Positions 8,665 to 16,830 of a stretch of DNA of 33,488 nucleotides are shown here, one piece after another. How positions within the stretch are numbered: position 1 is the first letter of the stretch; each line of letters starts with the position of its first letter. Source of the stretch: a bacterium (GTDB lineage Bacteria > Bacillota_I > Bacilli_A > Izemoplasmatales > UBA1188); assembly GCA_017960565.1 (NCBI GenBank), contig JAGCYY010000034.1, forward strand, positions 1 through 33,488. Direction: 5' to 3'. A program made the position numbers and the translations under genes. The notes beneath the pieces were generated by a model. It saw nothing but the letters and a program-made list of their open reading frames with translations, searched no databases and had not been told where the DNA came from.

Positions 8665-9989
8665 TGGACTGGCGTGGAAATAAAATCCTCGGATATGACA
8701 ATTATGGCAATACCACATCTAAAGGAAGTAATATAAAATATGGATATACAAGAGGGTGCCTTTTAACAACGTTTACTAATTCATCAAATAATATAAGCTT
8801 AAGTTTTTCTTATGATTATAATGGTATAAGGCAATCTAAAGTAGCAAATAATAGTAACACCCACACGTTTTACTATGATAATTCTAATAGACTCCTATTA
8901 GAAGAAACAAGTGAAGGACTAATAGAATATATCTATAGTGGAAATAGTTTAATAGGCGCAATCTTTAATGAAAGAAAGTTTAGATATATTAAAAATATCT
9001 TAGGTGATATAATAGAAATAAGAAATGAATTAGGTGAAATCATATGTGGATATTCATATGATTCATTTGGGAACAATGAACTATATGATTATACAAATAG
9101 TCAATCTAATATCTATGATAGAAAGTTTGTAGATCTTAATCCATTTAGATATAGAGGATACTACTATGACCAAGAATCTGAACTATATTATCTAATAAAT
9201 AGATACTATGACCCAGAAACACATAGATTCCTTACAATAAATTCATTCGAATACTTAGATATAGAATCTATCTCTGGAATAGATCTATATCAATACTGTA
9301 ATAATAATCCAGTGATATATGTGGATCCTAATGGGAATGCGCCTGAATGGTATGATATTATTGCTTGGATTGGCTTAGGTTTATTTGTTGCGTCTTCAAT
9401 TGTTTTAACTGCAGGACTTGCTGGAGTTATAATTGGCGGTGTAGCAGGAGGAATTATATATGGAGCAGCCATAGGAACGGTATCACTTGGAATTGTTGGT
9501 GCAGGAGTGGGAGCCGCTGGAGGCATAATTTTTGATGCAATAAATGGTAATGATTTTGGAACGAATATCTGGACGTGGACAAAAACCGGGTTTGGTATTG
9601 GAACAATAGCTGGAGCAGTCGCTGGTGGAGCAATTGGAGGAGCTGCTGCCTATTCGGTGACGGGATTATCAAATGTTTCTTTTTGGACTAACTTAGGGCC
9701 TTCAGGCGACATTGTTGCTGCACAAGCCGCTAATAGCCGGGGGTTAATTACAATAGGGCAAACTTTTGGTGGCAAGGTTGCTCAATTTATGACTAATAGA
9801 TTTGGCTTTTCAGCCACAAAATATCTTTGGGCATCATTATCTAAAACCATGGCTTCTTCAGTTGCTATGAACTCGGTCATTTTGTTTTATGGTGGAACCA
9901 TTAATGATAGATCTATTTACATGATGTATGAATATCCTGAATTGATTAGAAGAGGAATTGAAATTATTAAACAATTGTTAGAGGCGTAA
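8664..9989 (+). pseudogene. Truncated rhs: silent tip cassette 2 (core end plus new toxin tip)
   Basis: Only the last part of an Rhs protein remains: YD repeats and the core (about residues 8-224, ending NPVIYVDPNG at 9335), then a 217-residue tip. The start taken is a TTG inside the leftover leader ORF and is not convincing. The true rhs ATG (8648) is one frame away. Homology to the full gene resumes near 4514, so codons 7 to about 1428 were deleted. The tip begins with a tryptophan-containing hydrophobic stretch and long glycine-zipper-like helices (IIGGVAGGIIYGAAIGTVSL, AGAVAGGAIGGAAAY). It ends in an unrecognised domain (YMMYEYPELIRRGIEIIKQL). The 441-codon frame is intact, so it could supply a tip by recombination or be translated at a low level. 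Confidence 0.8.
9144..9239 (+). repeat. 96-bp core tract identical to full-length rhs
   Basis: Every base matches 4981-5076. It is flanked by diverged core sequence, and the downstream tips are unrelated, so the block is a potential crossover site. Confidence 0.9.
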
Positions 9990-9990
9990 T

Positions 9991-10416
9991 ATGAAATTTA
10001 GGTTTGTAGATTATAAGTCTGACACAACTTATGTCCCCTTATTAGGTAGACTAGCTTTTAAGTATTGCAAAAATCGTGATGGAAGAATATATGCAACTTA
10101 TAGTGGAAGTATAATTAGCAAAAATATGGTTGAAGTATTAATTGATAATTTGACACCAATATTTATTAATAAAAAAAATGCCATAATCCTTAATTTACTA
10201 GTAAATCCTTTTTTTGATGATTTATGTGATTATTTGTCTAAAAATAAAAAAAATATAAATCATAGTATATTAAAATTAATAAATAAGCATATTTTTTCTT
10301 ATCTAGCAGATGATTTTACAATGAAGGTATTTTCTGATCCGGTTGTAGAAGGGTCTGACATTTATAGCAATAAAAATATGTATGAAAGAAGTAAAAAAAT
10401 ATTAAAAGAACCTTGA
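9991..10416 (+). CDS. Probable soluble immunity protein of cassette 2
   Basis: The ATG starts one base after the cassette 2 stop, with AGAGGCG just upstream. The 141-aa product (MKFRFVDYKSDTTYVPLLGR...) has no membrane helix, unlike the other immunity candidates in this locus. A hydrophobic stretch around residues 65-72 (IILNLLVN) is probably buried. The C-terminal half is rich in lysine and asparagine. I do not recognise the family. The role is inferred from its place directly behind a Rhs tip. It ends in TGA. Confidence 0.55.
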   Translation: MKFRFVDYKSDTTYVPLLGRLAFKYCKNRDGRIYATYSGSIISKNMVEVLIDNLTPIFINKKNAIILNLLVNPFFDDLCDYLSKNKKNINHSILKLINKHIFSYLADDFTMKVFSDPVVEGSDIYSNKNMYERSKKILKEP

Positions 10417-10572
10417 TGTTTAAATAGTTATAAATATATTTGGAAGCATTGATGATAAAATGAACAGTATTGGAAGCTGTGTTATTTGAATATAATTATA
10501 ATAGACTGGTATACAATATAAAAGCGGGTATTTTTATCATATGCAAAAAAAGAATAATAAGTCATATCTATT

Positions 10573-11067
10573 ATGATACAGGTATTAGTGGCGCAATATA
10601 TAAAAACCATAAGTATAGGTGATATAATAGAAATAAGAAACGAATCAGGTGAAATTATATGTGGATATTCATATGATTCATTTGGAAACAATGAATTATA
10701 TGATTATACAAATAGTCAATCTAATATCTATGATAGAAAGTTTGTAGAACTTAATCCATTTAGATATAGAGGATATTACTATGACCAAGAATCTGAATTA
10801 TACTATCTAATAAATAGATACTATGACCCAGAAACACATAGATTCCTTACAATAGATTCATTTGAATACTTAGATATAGAATCTATCTCTGGAATAGATT
10901 TATATCAGTACTGTAATAATAATAATCCAGTGATGTATGTGGATGAGGGTGGTAATTTTCCTGTTCAAATTGAAATACTTGCATCTGCAATAACTGATTT
11001 TGCTAATTTATTGTCATTTGGATTTAAAAAACACTTGAATATATGCCAGAATTATCTATGGAAATAG
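10573..11067 (+). pseudogene. Silent rhs tip cassette 3, 5' part (frameshifted)
   Basis: Residues from about 15 to 126 match the end of the Rhs core, close to cassette 2 (CGYSYDSFGNNELYDYTNSQ shared). Upstream, only scrambled traces of core remain (ATATCTAT at 10563, GGCGCAAT near 10591), so the 5' edge is decayed. The core ends NPVMYVDEGG instead of the DPxG seen in the other copies, and an extra AAT codon is present. The frame then enters the tip and stops at 11067. The continuation lies in the next frame at 11043. Restoring one A in the six-A run at 11026-11031 would read KKTLEYMPELSM and join the two. No convincing start site is seen. Confidence 0.75.
10804..10886 (+). repeat. 83-bp core tract identical to full-length rhs
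   Basis: The tract is identical to 5026-5108 and covers the RYYDPETHRFLT part of the core, ahead of the tip. Confidence 0.88.
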
Positions 11068-11456
11068 CAAAGAAAATGGCTAGAAACGGAGGCCATACTC
11101 AATCAGCAAGAAGTATTATAAGAGCAAGACACAATAACATCGTTAAAACGCAAAAACTAAGTGAGGGTGCAAAAAAGTTTAGCAAATATTTAGGCCGGGC
11201 CATTCTTGTCGGCGATATTATATGGACTATTGGTAAAAATTATTCCAGCGGTGACCAAAACTGGATTTCTGATTCTATAGTAGATGTAGGAATAAGTGCA
11301 GGTATATATGCATTGGGTTGTATTCCTAAAGTTGGATGGGCTTTTAACATTGCTGCAATAGTGTTGAATGATGTTTTTAATGATGAAATAGAAGGATTTA
11401 AAGACTGGTTCGCTGATGAATGGAAGCATTTTTGGAGTTTTGAATGGGCAAGTTAA
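11043..11456 (+). CDS. Rhs tip domain of cassette 3, 3' part (toxin-like)
   Basis: This 137-aa frame carries the body of the third tip. A basic helical part (KMARNGGHTQSARSIIRARH) is followed by hydrophobic helices (about residues 47-65 and 79-110, including ALGCIPKVGWAFNIAAIVLN) and an acidic, tryptophan-rich end (FADEWKHFWSFEW). It may be expressed from the ATG at 11043, but no good ribosome binding site is seen and it more likely belongs to the frameshifted cassette. The hydrophobic helices would suit a membrane-active toxin, which is an inference. It overlaps the next gene by 13 bases. Confidence 0.55.
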   Translation: MPELSMEIAKKMARNGGHTQSARSIIRARHNNIVKTQKLSEGAKKFSKYLGRAILVGDIIWTIGKNYSSGDQNWISDSIVDVGISAGIYALGCIPKVGWAFNIAAIVLNDVFNDEIEGFKDWFADEWKHFWSFEWAS

Positions 11457-12001
11457 TAAAAGAAGATAAAAACAAATTTAAGTACGATTATAATAATAAA
11501 ATTTTTATAATAAATATTATTCTTTCATTTCTGTTTTTTCTCTTATCGATTATTGGTTTTGAAAACTTGATAGGTTTTATATTGCTGCTGTCTATGGCTA
11601 TTTTGTCGGTCTGTAACTCGTTTTTTCTAATTTGGCCACAAGGAATCAGAATTGCAAAAAATAGTATAGTAATAGTTGATGATATTCGTATAAAAAAAAT
11701 AAATATGGATGACATTAAATATTTAACTTTCAAACAAATACCAAAGGAAAAAAAGAACAATTTTTATGGTTTTTTCTTAGAGTTTTTTAGTCCATACACA
11801 TATATGACACATTGCGATTATGTTTACAACCAAGGCAAAGTATTCAATATATATATTTATTTGAAAAATGGTACGATAATAACTTCTTATTATGGATGGC
11901 TATATAAAGAGAAAAAAATAGAGAAAGTAATGGAAATAGAGAGAAAGTTAAATATATTTATAAAAAAAGTGAATTCATTATGTAGAAAAAACGATGTATA
12001 A
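11444..12001 (+). CDS. Probable membrane immunity protein of cassette 3
   Basis: The ATG lies inside the end of the tip gene, 13 bases before its end, which indicates translational coupling. The 185-aa protein has two strong membrane helices (about 21-38 and 43-64). A beta-rich domain follows (about 68-150, with IRIAKNSIVIVDDIRIKKIN), then a lysine-rich helix. The same layout occurs in the genes at 5760 and 6407. The family is not recognised; immunity is inferred from position and shared architecture. Confidence 0.6.
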   Translation: MGKLIKEDKNKFKYDYNNKIFIINIILSFLFFLLSIIGFENLIGFILLLSMAILSVCNSFFLIWPQGIRIAKNSIVIVDDIRIKKINMDDIKYLTFKQIPKEKKNNFYGFFLEFFSPYTYMTHCDYVYNQGKVFNIYIYLKNGTIITSYYGWLYKEKKIEKVMEIERKLNIFIKKVNSLCRKNDV

Positions 12002-12031
12002 GCACTATTATTTATTCTATCTTCTAAATAT

Positions 12032-12274
12032 AATGAAACTTGGTGAAATTATTAATATTTTTTATGGACCATCAACTGAATCTTACAAAAAATGATTGAA
12101 ATTTCTTTATGACTAATTGGCTTCAAGGAATGCTAATGTATGAATGACTATAAGATAATACAAAGTGGTTTTTTCACATTGATTTAAATGCGGTCACGTT
12201 CTAAAAAGTTGTAATGGATTGATATTTGAGATGATAAAAGTTGATACAGAACATTTTTTCGTTCAATACTAGAT
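12032..12274 (+). pseudogene. Decayed coding remnants after the last cassette
   Basis: The 340-base gap between the last immunity gene and rnhB holds no intact gene. Broken pieces look protein-like: MKLGEIINIFYGPSTESYKK (from 12032), then in another frame a piece with TNWLQGMLMYE and, after two stops, DNTKWFFHIDLNAV, then CNGLIFEMIKVDTEHFFVQY (from 12210). The pieces follow in order and could be one former gene of about 80-90 codons, perhaps an immunity gene that lost its toxin. The family is unknown. Confidence 0.35.
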
Positions 12275-12280
12275 ATAAAA

Positions 12281-12316
12281 ATGGTATATTCAAACTTTAT
12301 CGTTTGAATATACCAT
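12281..12316. terminator. Bidirectional terminator between rhs locus and rnhB operon
   Basis: A perfect 15-bp stem (12281-12295 with 12302-12316) has a six-base loop. On the plus strand TCAATTTTTCT follows; on the minus strand TTTTATATC follows. It lies between two convergent transcription units, so it can stop both. Confidence 0.85.
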
Positions 12317-12341
12317 CAATTTTTCTATTATAATTTTTCTA

Positions 12342-12977
12342 TTATATATCTAACGATAATTGATTTGATTCTTTAATTGGTTTATATGAGGTTCTGTGAA
12401 GTTCACATGGACCATATTTTTTTAATGCTTCTTTATGAGATTTTGTTGCGTAACCTTTATTGTCTTTAAAATGATATTCCGGATATTTTTTATCGAGTTC
12501 CACTAGATAGTGATCTCTTTCAACCTTGGCTAGGATTGATGCGGCTGCGATAGATGCAGATAGTGCATCACCATGTGCAAGAGCTAGATATTCAATATCT
12601 TTTATATTATATAATTTCATATAGTCGGTGAGTATATAGTCTGGTTTAATCGATAAACCTTGAACAGCTTTTTCCATCCCCAGTCTAGATGCTTCAAGGA
12701 TATTTATTTTATCTATTGTCTCATTATCAATCGCAACTATTTTATAGGCAAGAGCTTTTCTTTTTATTTCTTTGTAGAGTTCTTCACGTTTCTTTTCTGT
12801 AAGTTGTTTAGAATCATTTAGACCTTCAATTGGGTTTAAAGGATCTAAAATAACTGCGGCACAATAAACAGAGCCGACAAGAGAACCCCTACCGGCTTCA
12901 TCACAACCACAGATGTATTTATATCCTTTATCTAAAAGATTATTTTCGTATATATAAAGATCAACTTTGTCGTTCAA
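12342..12977 (-). CDS. rnhB: Ribonuclease HII
   Basis: RNase HII cuts the RNA strand of RNA-DNA hybrids and removes ribonucleotides misincorporated in DNA. The four catalytic acids are in place: D26 and E27 in CDEAGRG, D118 in LTDY, D137 in GDALSASIAAASILAKVERD. At 211 aa the length is normal. The start is a TTG at 12977 inside the end of rbgA (17-base overlap), with GGAG upstream. It is the last gene of the minus-strand operon. Confidence 0.95.
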   Translation of the reverse strand: MNDKVDLYIYENNLLDKGYKYICGCDEAGRGSLVGSVYCAAVILDPLNPIEGLNDSKQLTEKKREELYKEIKRKALAYKIVAIDNETIDKINILEASRLGMEKAVQGLSIKPDYILTDYMKLYNIKDIEYLALAHGDALSASIAAASILAKVERDHYLVELDKKYPEYHFKDNKGYATKSHKEALKKYGPCELHRTSYKPIKESNQLSLDI

Positions 12978-13812
12978 AAGTCATTGCTCCAATTTTACCG
13001 CTTCTTAATTCTCTTAAGAAAATATCATATGTCTTATCTAAATCTATCTCTCCGCCTCTAACTACTGCACCACGTTTTTTGCCTATTTCCATAAAAATAT
13101 CATCGTTAGTTTTTTCTAAAGAGTCTAGTTTATATCTTGTTTTCAGCATATCTGGATATAATTCTTTTAAGAGATCTAGTCCAAAGTTTGCAACTTGTGG
13201 AATCGGCAATATTTCATCTTTGATTGAACCGATTAAAGCAATCAGATTTGCTTGGTTTTCTGATTCGAATTTAGGCCAAAGTGTTCCAGGATTATCGAGA
13301 AGAAGAAGTTTATCATTGGCTCTTAAGTATTGCATGTTTTTAGTTATACCTGGTCTATCTCCGGTTTCTAATGCTTTTCTTTTAGCAAGGTTATTTAGAA
13401 GAGTTGATTTGCCAACATTAGGAATACCCATAACCATTGCACGTATAGGATAGATTTTTTTGCCTTGAGCATTAGCTTTTTCGATTTTTTCTTTAAGTAG
13501 GATATCAATTGCATTGCTTATGGTATTAATGTTTTTTGTACCATTAAGAGAATCAAGCGATATTGCATACGCTTCTTTATTCAGCTCTTTTAAGAATTTT
13601 TCTGTTTCACATCTATCAGATAAATCACATTTATTTAATACTAAAAGAAGAGGTTTATTGCCGATAACCTCTTTGATTGATTTATTTAGGGATGCATATG
13701 GCGCTCTTGAATCAAGTACCTCTATCACGACATCTACTAAATCTATCTTTTCTTTAATTATGCGATATGCCTTGGCCATATGACCAGGGTACCAGTGAAT
13801 AGCTTTTTCCAT
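12961..13812 (-). CDS. rbgA: Ribosome biogenesis GTPase A (YlqF)
   Basis: RbgA is a GTPase needed for late assembly of the 50S subunit. The motif order is circularly permuted, as typical: G4 NKCD (60-63) comes before G1 GIPNVGKST (129-137), G2 PGIT (154-157) and G3 DNPG (173-176). The N-terminus has the family signature HWYPGHMAKA. At 283 aa it is of usual length. The ATG follows the lepB stop directly, and its 3' end overlaps rnhB. The rbgA-rnhB pairing is also found in other Firmicutes. Confidence 0.95.
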   Translation of the reverse strand: MEKAIHWYPGHMAKAYRIIKEKIDLVDVVIEVLDSRAPYASLNKSIKEVIGNKPLLLVLNKCDLSDRCETEKFLKELNKEAYAISLDSLNGTKNINTISNAIDILLKEKIEKANAQGKKIYPIRAMVMGIPNVGKSTLLNNLAKRKALETGDRPGITKNMQYLRANDKLLLLDNPGTLWPKFESENQANLIALIGSIKDEILPIPQVANFGLDLLKELYPDMLKTRYKLDSLEKTNDDIFMEIGKKRGAVVRGGEIDLDKTYDIFLRELRSGKIGAMTFERQS

Positions 13813-14580
13813 TTATTTATATATGACTTGTTTATCGAGTTTTATTTTAAATTTTGAGATGGAAAATATTACTTTTCCACAGATGTCATCTTCAGTAAAT
13901 ATACCATGCATTCTAGAATCGTTTGAAATATTTCTGTTGTCACCAAGGACATAGTATTCACCATCGTTTAATATTTTTTCATGATAATACATAATAGGTG
14001 CATTGTATGCGGCTGAATTTTCAATTAGTTCATCATTCACAAAAACCATTCCTGTAACTGTAACTCTTATTTTATCACCAGGTTCTGCGACAACTCTTTT
14101 GATTATTAAATCTTCATCATCTTTGTTTAAAATCACGATATCATCTTTGTGAATGTTTTTGGTGTGGACTGTCAGAAGAAGTTCTTGGTCAGAAAGAGTG
14201 TTCATCATCGATTCGCCTGAAACCCTTACAGGTGATATAAAGAAACAATCAAGAAGCAAAAATATAAATATAAAAATCGGGATAACATTGACTATGTCTA
14301 TATTTTCACTAGCTCGACCCTTTTTTTCTTCATCATTTGGGTGACGAATTAGGACAACGATTCCTTTTATGAACGCAAAGAAGAAGAAAAATACAATTGC
14401 TGAAAATAAAACAATTAGAATTATTCCAAGGATAGGAGAGAAAGAAAATATTTCTCTATTGAAAAAACCTAGTTTGTTTTTGGAATCGATTATGCCAAAG
14501 ACAATGCATAAAGAGAGGAATATGGTTCCAATTATGACATTGATTTTTAGAGGTTTAATTCTTCTTGTTTTACCTTGCAT
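13813..14580 (-). CDS. lepB: Signal peptidase I
   Basis: This membrane serine protease removes signal peptides from exported proteins. Three membrane helices (about 13-31, 49-75 and 96-112) precede the catalytic domain. The catalytic serine is S124 in SGESMMNTL, where the usual proline is replaced by asparagine at 127. The general base is K161 in IIKRVVAEPGD. The family box GDNRNISNDSRMHG follows. At 255 aa it is longer than the single-span Gram-positive type because of the two extra N-terminal helices. The start overlaps ftsK by 11 bases. Confidence 0.92.
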   Translation of the reverse strand: MQGKTRRIKPLKINVIIGTIFLSLCIVFGIIDSKNKLGFFNREIFSFSPILGIILIVLFSAIVFFFFFAFIKGIVVLIRHPNDEEKKGRASENIDIVNVIPIFIFIFLLLDCFFISPVRVSGESMMNTLSDQELLLTVHTKNIHKDDIVILNKDDEDLIIKRVVAEPGDKIRVTVTGMVFVNDELIENSAAYNAPIMYYHEKILNDGEYYVLGDNRNISNDSRMHGIFTEDDICGKVIFSISKFKIKLDKQVIYK

Positions 14581-16828
14581 GTTTGATCCTATCTAAGATG
14601 ATTTCTAATTCTTCTCTTGACACAAGAATTTCTCTTGGTTTAGTTCTTTCACCTTTGCCAACGATATTGTAATATTCAAGAGCTTCTATAATATCACTAC
14701 CTCTATTGAAACCAACACCAAATCTCTTACAAATTTGGTTGTTTGAACATTTTTGTTCATCTACAACGAATCGTGCGATGTCGTAGAATAGATCATCGAT
14801 TTGATGACCGCCCCTATCGTTATTTTTTCTTTCTAAATCTTCGATTGTAAAGAAGAAATCTTGGTCACATTGACTTGAAACATATTTAGTGATTGTCTTG
14901 ATTTCCATATCATCGATATATGCAGCTTGATAACGACTGCTTAAACTATTGAATTGGAATATCATATCACCATTACCGAGAAGTGATTCAGCACCACCTT
15001 CATCTAATATAACGAATGAGTCTGTCTGTGAAGTTACCTTGAAGGCAAATCTACCAGGAGCATTTGATTTTACTGATGTAGGGAAGATCTTAGCTACTGG
15101 CTTTTGAGTAGATAAGAAAATATAAATACCGGCTGCACGACAAAGTTGGATTAATTTAGTAAGAAGTGTTACAGCTTCATTGCCTCCACCCATTAGGAAG
15201 TCACCACATTCATCAATAACTGCGACAATAAAAGGCATATTCCTAATATGTTTATTTTCACTACATAGTTTTTTGTAGAAGAAAATGTTAGAACATCCTA
15301 CAGTTCTAAAGACAGAGAAACGTCTTTCCATTTCTTGATTTAACCATTTAAGTGAAGCAATGCCATCTTTAACATTAGAAACAACAGGGGCTAGAAGATG
15401 TGGTATTTTAGAATATGCTTGTAGATCGACTTGTTTCGGGTCTATAAAGAAGAATCTAAGTTCTTCAGGAGTGTTTTTAAATAATAGAGAAGTGATTACT
15501 GCATTTAAAAATACACTCTTACCTGAACCAGATGCCCCAGCAACTAGTGCATGTGGCAACTTGTTTATAGAAATATATTTACAATTTCCTTCAACATCAA
15601 GCCCTACAGGAACTTTTAATGGATCATCTTTACTATCAAGGAATTCTTTTCTATTGAGTAGTTCTTTGATAAGGACAGTTTTTCTTTTCTTGTTTGGGAC
15701 CTCTATACCAATATAAGCTTTACCAGGTATTGGATTTTCAATACGAATTGATGTAGATTCTAAGGCTCTTTGTAGGTCAGTTTGGATAGAACTTACTCTA
15801 GAACCAGAAACACCAAGTCCTAGCATAATTGCATATCTTGTGAATGTTGGGCCTTGGGTATATTCAACAACCTGTCCATCGATTCTAAATCCTTTTAGTG
15901 TTTCATTGATCTTATCGATATTTCCATTTATCCAACTAGAATCAATTTCTTCATCGTTTTTTGGCTCATTTAAAATCGATAAAGGAGGAAGTTTATATCC
16001 TTTAAAGCTTGGAGATTTATGTCCTGAGTTTATGATAGCGAGTTCTTGGAATGTATATCCTGAATCACCAGCCATTGCGTTTTCGTCGAACTCTTCTTCA
16101 TCATTTTCTTGAATATTTTCATGGGTATTGTCTGCAAAAGATTCAAATTCATCTTTAGTGTTTTCAAATGGAGTTTCATCATCTTCTTCAAAAACATTAT
16201 CATATTCAGGAGTCTTTTTATTAGTTTCTTTTTCGTATGGTGTATTGAAAATATCGTTTGTTAGAGTTGGATCAGCATCTTTTGTGTCTTCTTCATCATA
16301 TGTAAATAATGTTGGAGTATCATCACTATCTTCATCCATTTCTTCATCATCTTCAATAGGTTCTAAAATTACCCTGGTAGAAGTAGAAGTGTTAGATGGT
16401 GGAGTTTCATCTATCTCATCTTTGCCATAAAGATTATTAGGTTGAACATCAATATTTTCTTTTTTCTCTGGTTCGATCTTAACATCTTCTTGAGGTTTAT
16501 TATCTTCTGAAGGCTTTTCTTCAACAGTTTCATTAGGATATATTGGTTTCTTTGATGGTACTTTTACAAATTCTTTATATTCATCATCTTTGTTTATAGG
16601 GTTAGCTCTAAAAGCATCATATTTTGATGTATCAGCTCTAGTAACACCTTTCATGACAAGCTCATCTTTATTATTTGTACCATGCATAGGCGATGCAAAT
16701 CTTGCTTTTGCAGGATCGTTGTCCTCAACTTCACTGTAAGAAATATAAGGAATAACAAAAGGAACATCATCTGGTGTTCTTTTTGTAACTACACAAGTTT
16801 TCTTTTTCTTTCTTCCAAAAAATAGCAT
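14570..16828 (-). CDS. ftsK: FtsK/SpoIIIE-type DNA translocase lacking a membrane domain
   Basis: This 752-aa ATPase pumps double-stranded DNA during chromosome segregation. After a basic N-terminus (GRKKKKT) comes a long acidic linker (about 60-255). The alpha/beta motor has Walker A GASGSGKS (about 429-436) and Walker B FIVAVIDECGDFLM (about 535-548), then the conserved STQKPVAKIFPTSVKSN and LDEGGAESLLGNGDM parts. A winged-helix gamma domain (about 690-745, RFGVGFNRGSDIIEALEYY) should bind polarity sequences. The usual four N-terminal membrane helices are absent. The gene starts two bases after a membrane-anchored protein gene, which might supply the anchor (inference). Confidence 0.92.
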   Translation of the reverse strand: MLFFGRKKKKTCVVTKRTPDDVPFVIPYISYSEVEDNDPAKARFASPMHGTNNKDELVMKGVTRADTSKYDAFRANPINKDDEYKEFVKVPSKKPIYPNETVEEKPSEDNKPQEDVKIEPEKKENIDVQPNNLYGKDEIDETPPSNTSTSTRVILEPIEDDEEMDEDSDDTPTLFTYDEEDTKDADPTLTNDIFNTPYEKETNKKTPEYDNVFEEDDETPFENTKDEFESFADNTHENIQENDEEEFDENAMAGDSGYTFQELAIINSGHKSPSFKGYKLPPLSILNEPKNDEEIDSSWINGNIDKINETLKGFRIDGQVVEYTQGPTFTRYAIMLGLGVSGSRVSSIQTDLQRALESTSIRIENPIPGKAYIGIEVPNKKRKTVLIKELLNRKEFLDSKDDPLKVPVGLDVEGNCKYISINKLPHALVAGASGSGKSVFLNAVITSLLFKNTPEELRFFFIDPKQVDLQAYSKIPHLLAPVVSNVKDGIASLKWLNQEMERRFSVFRTVGCSNIFFYKKLCSENKHIRNMPFIVAVIDECGDFLMGGGNEAVTLLTKLIQLCRAAGIYIFLSTQKPVAKIFPTSVKSNAPGRFAFKVTSQTDSFVILDEGGAESLLGNGDMIFQFNSLSSRYQAAYIDDMEIKTITKYVSSQCDQDFFFTIEDLERKNNDRGGHQIDDLFYDIARFVVDEQKCSNNQICKRFGVGFNRGSDIIEALEYYNIVGKGERTKPREILVSREELEIILDRIKHAR

Positions 16829-16830
16829 AT

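Noticed and set aside
9290..9672. Minus-strand ORFs opposite the glycine-rich tip of cassette 2
   Set aside because: Proline- and leucine-rich products arise from the reverse of glycine and alanine codons; no start signals were seen.
10908..10926. AAT repeat in cassette 3
   Set aside because: Four AAT codons against three in cassette 2 are explained by simple slippage; the array is too short to be a phase-variable tract.
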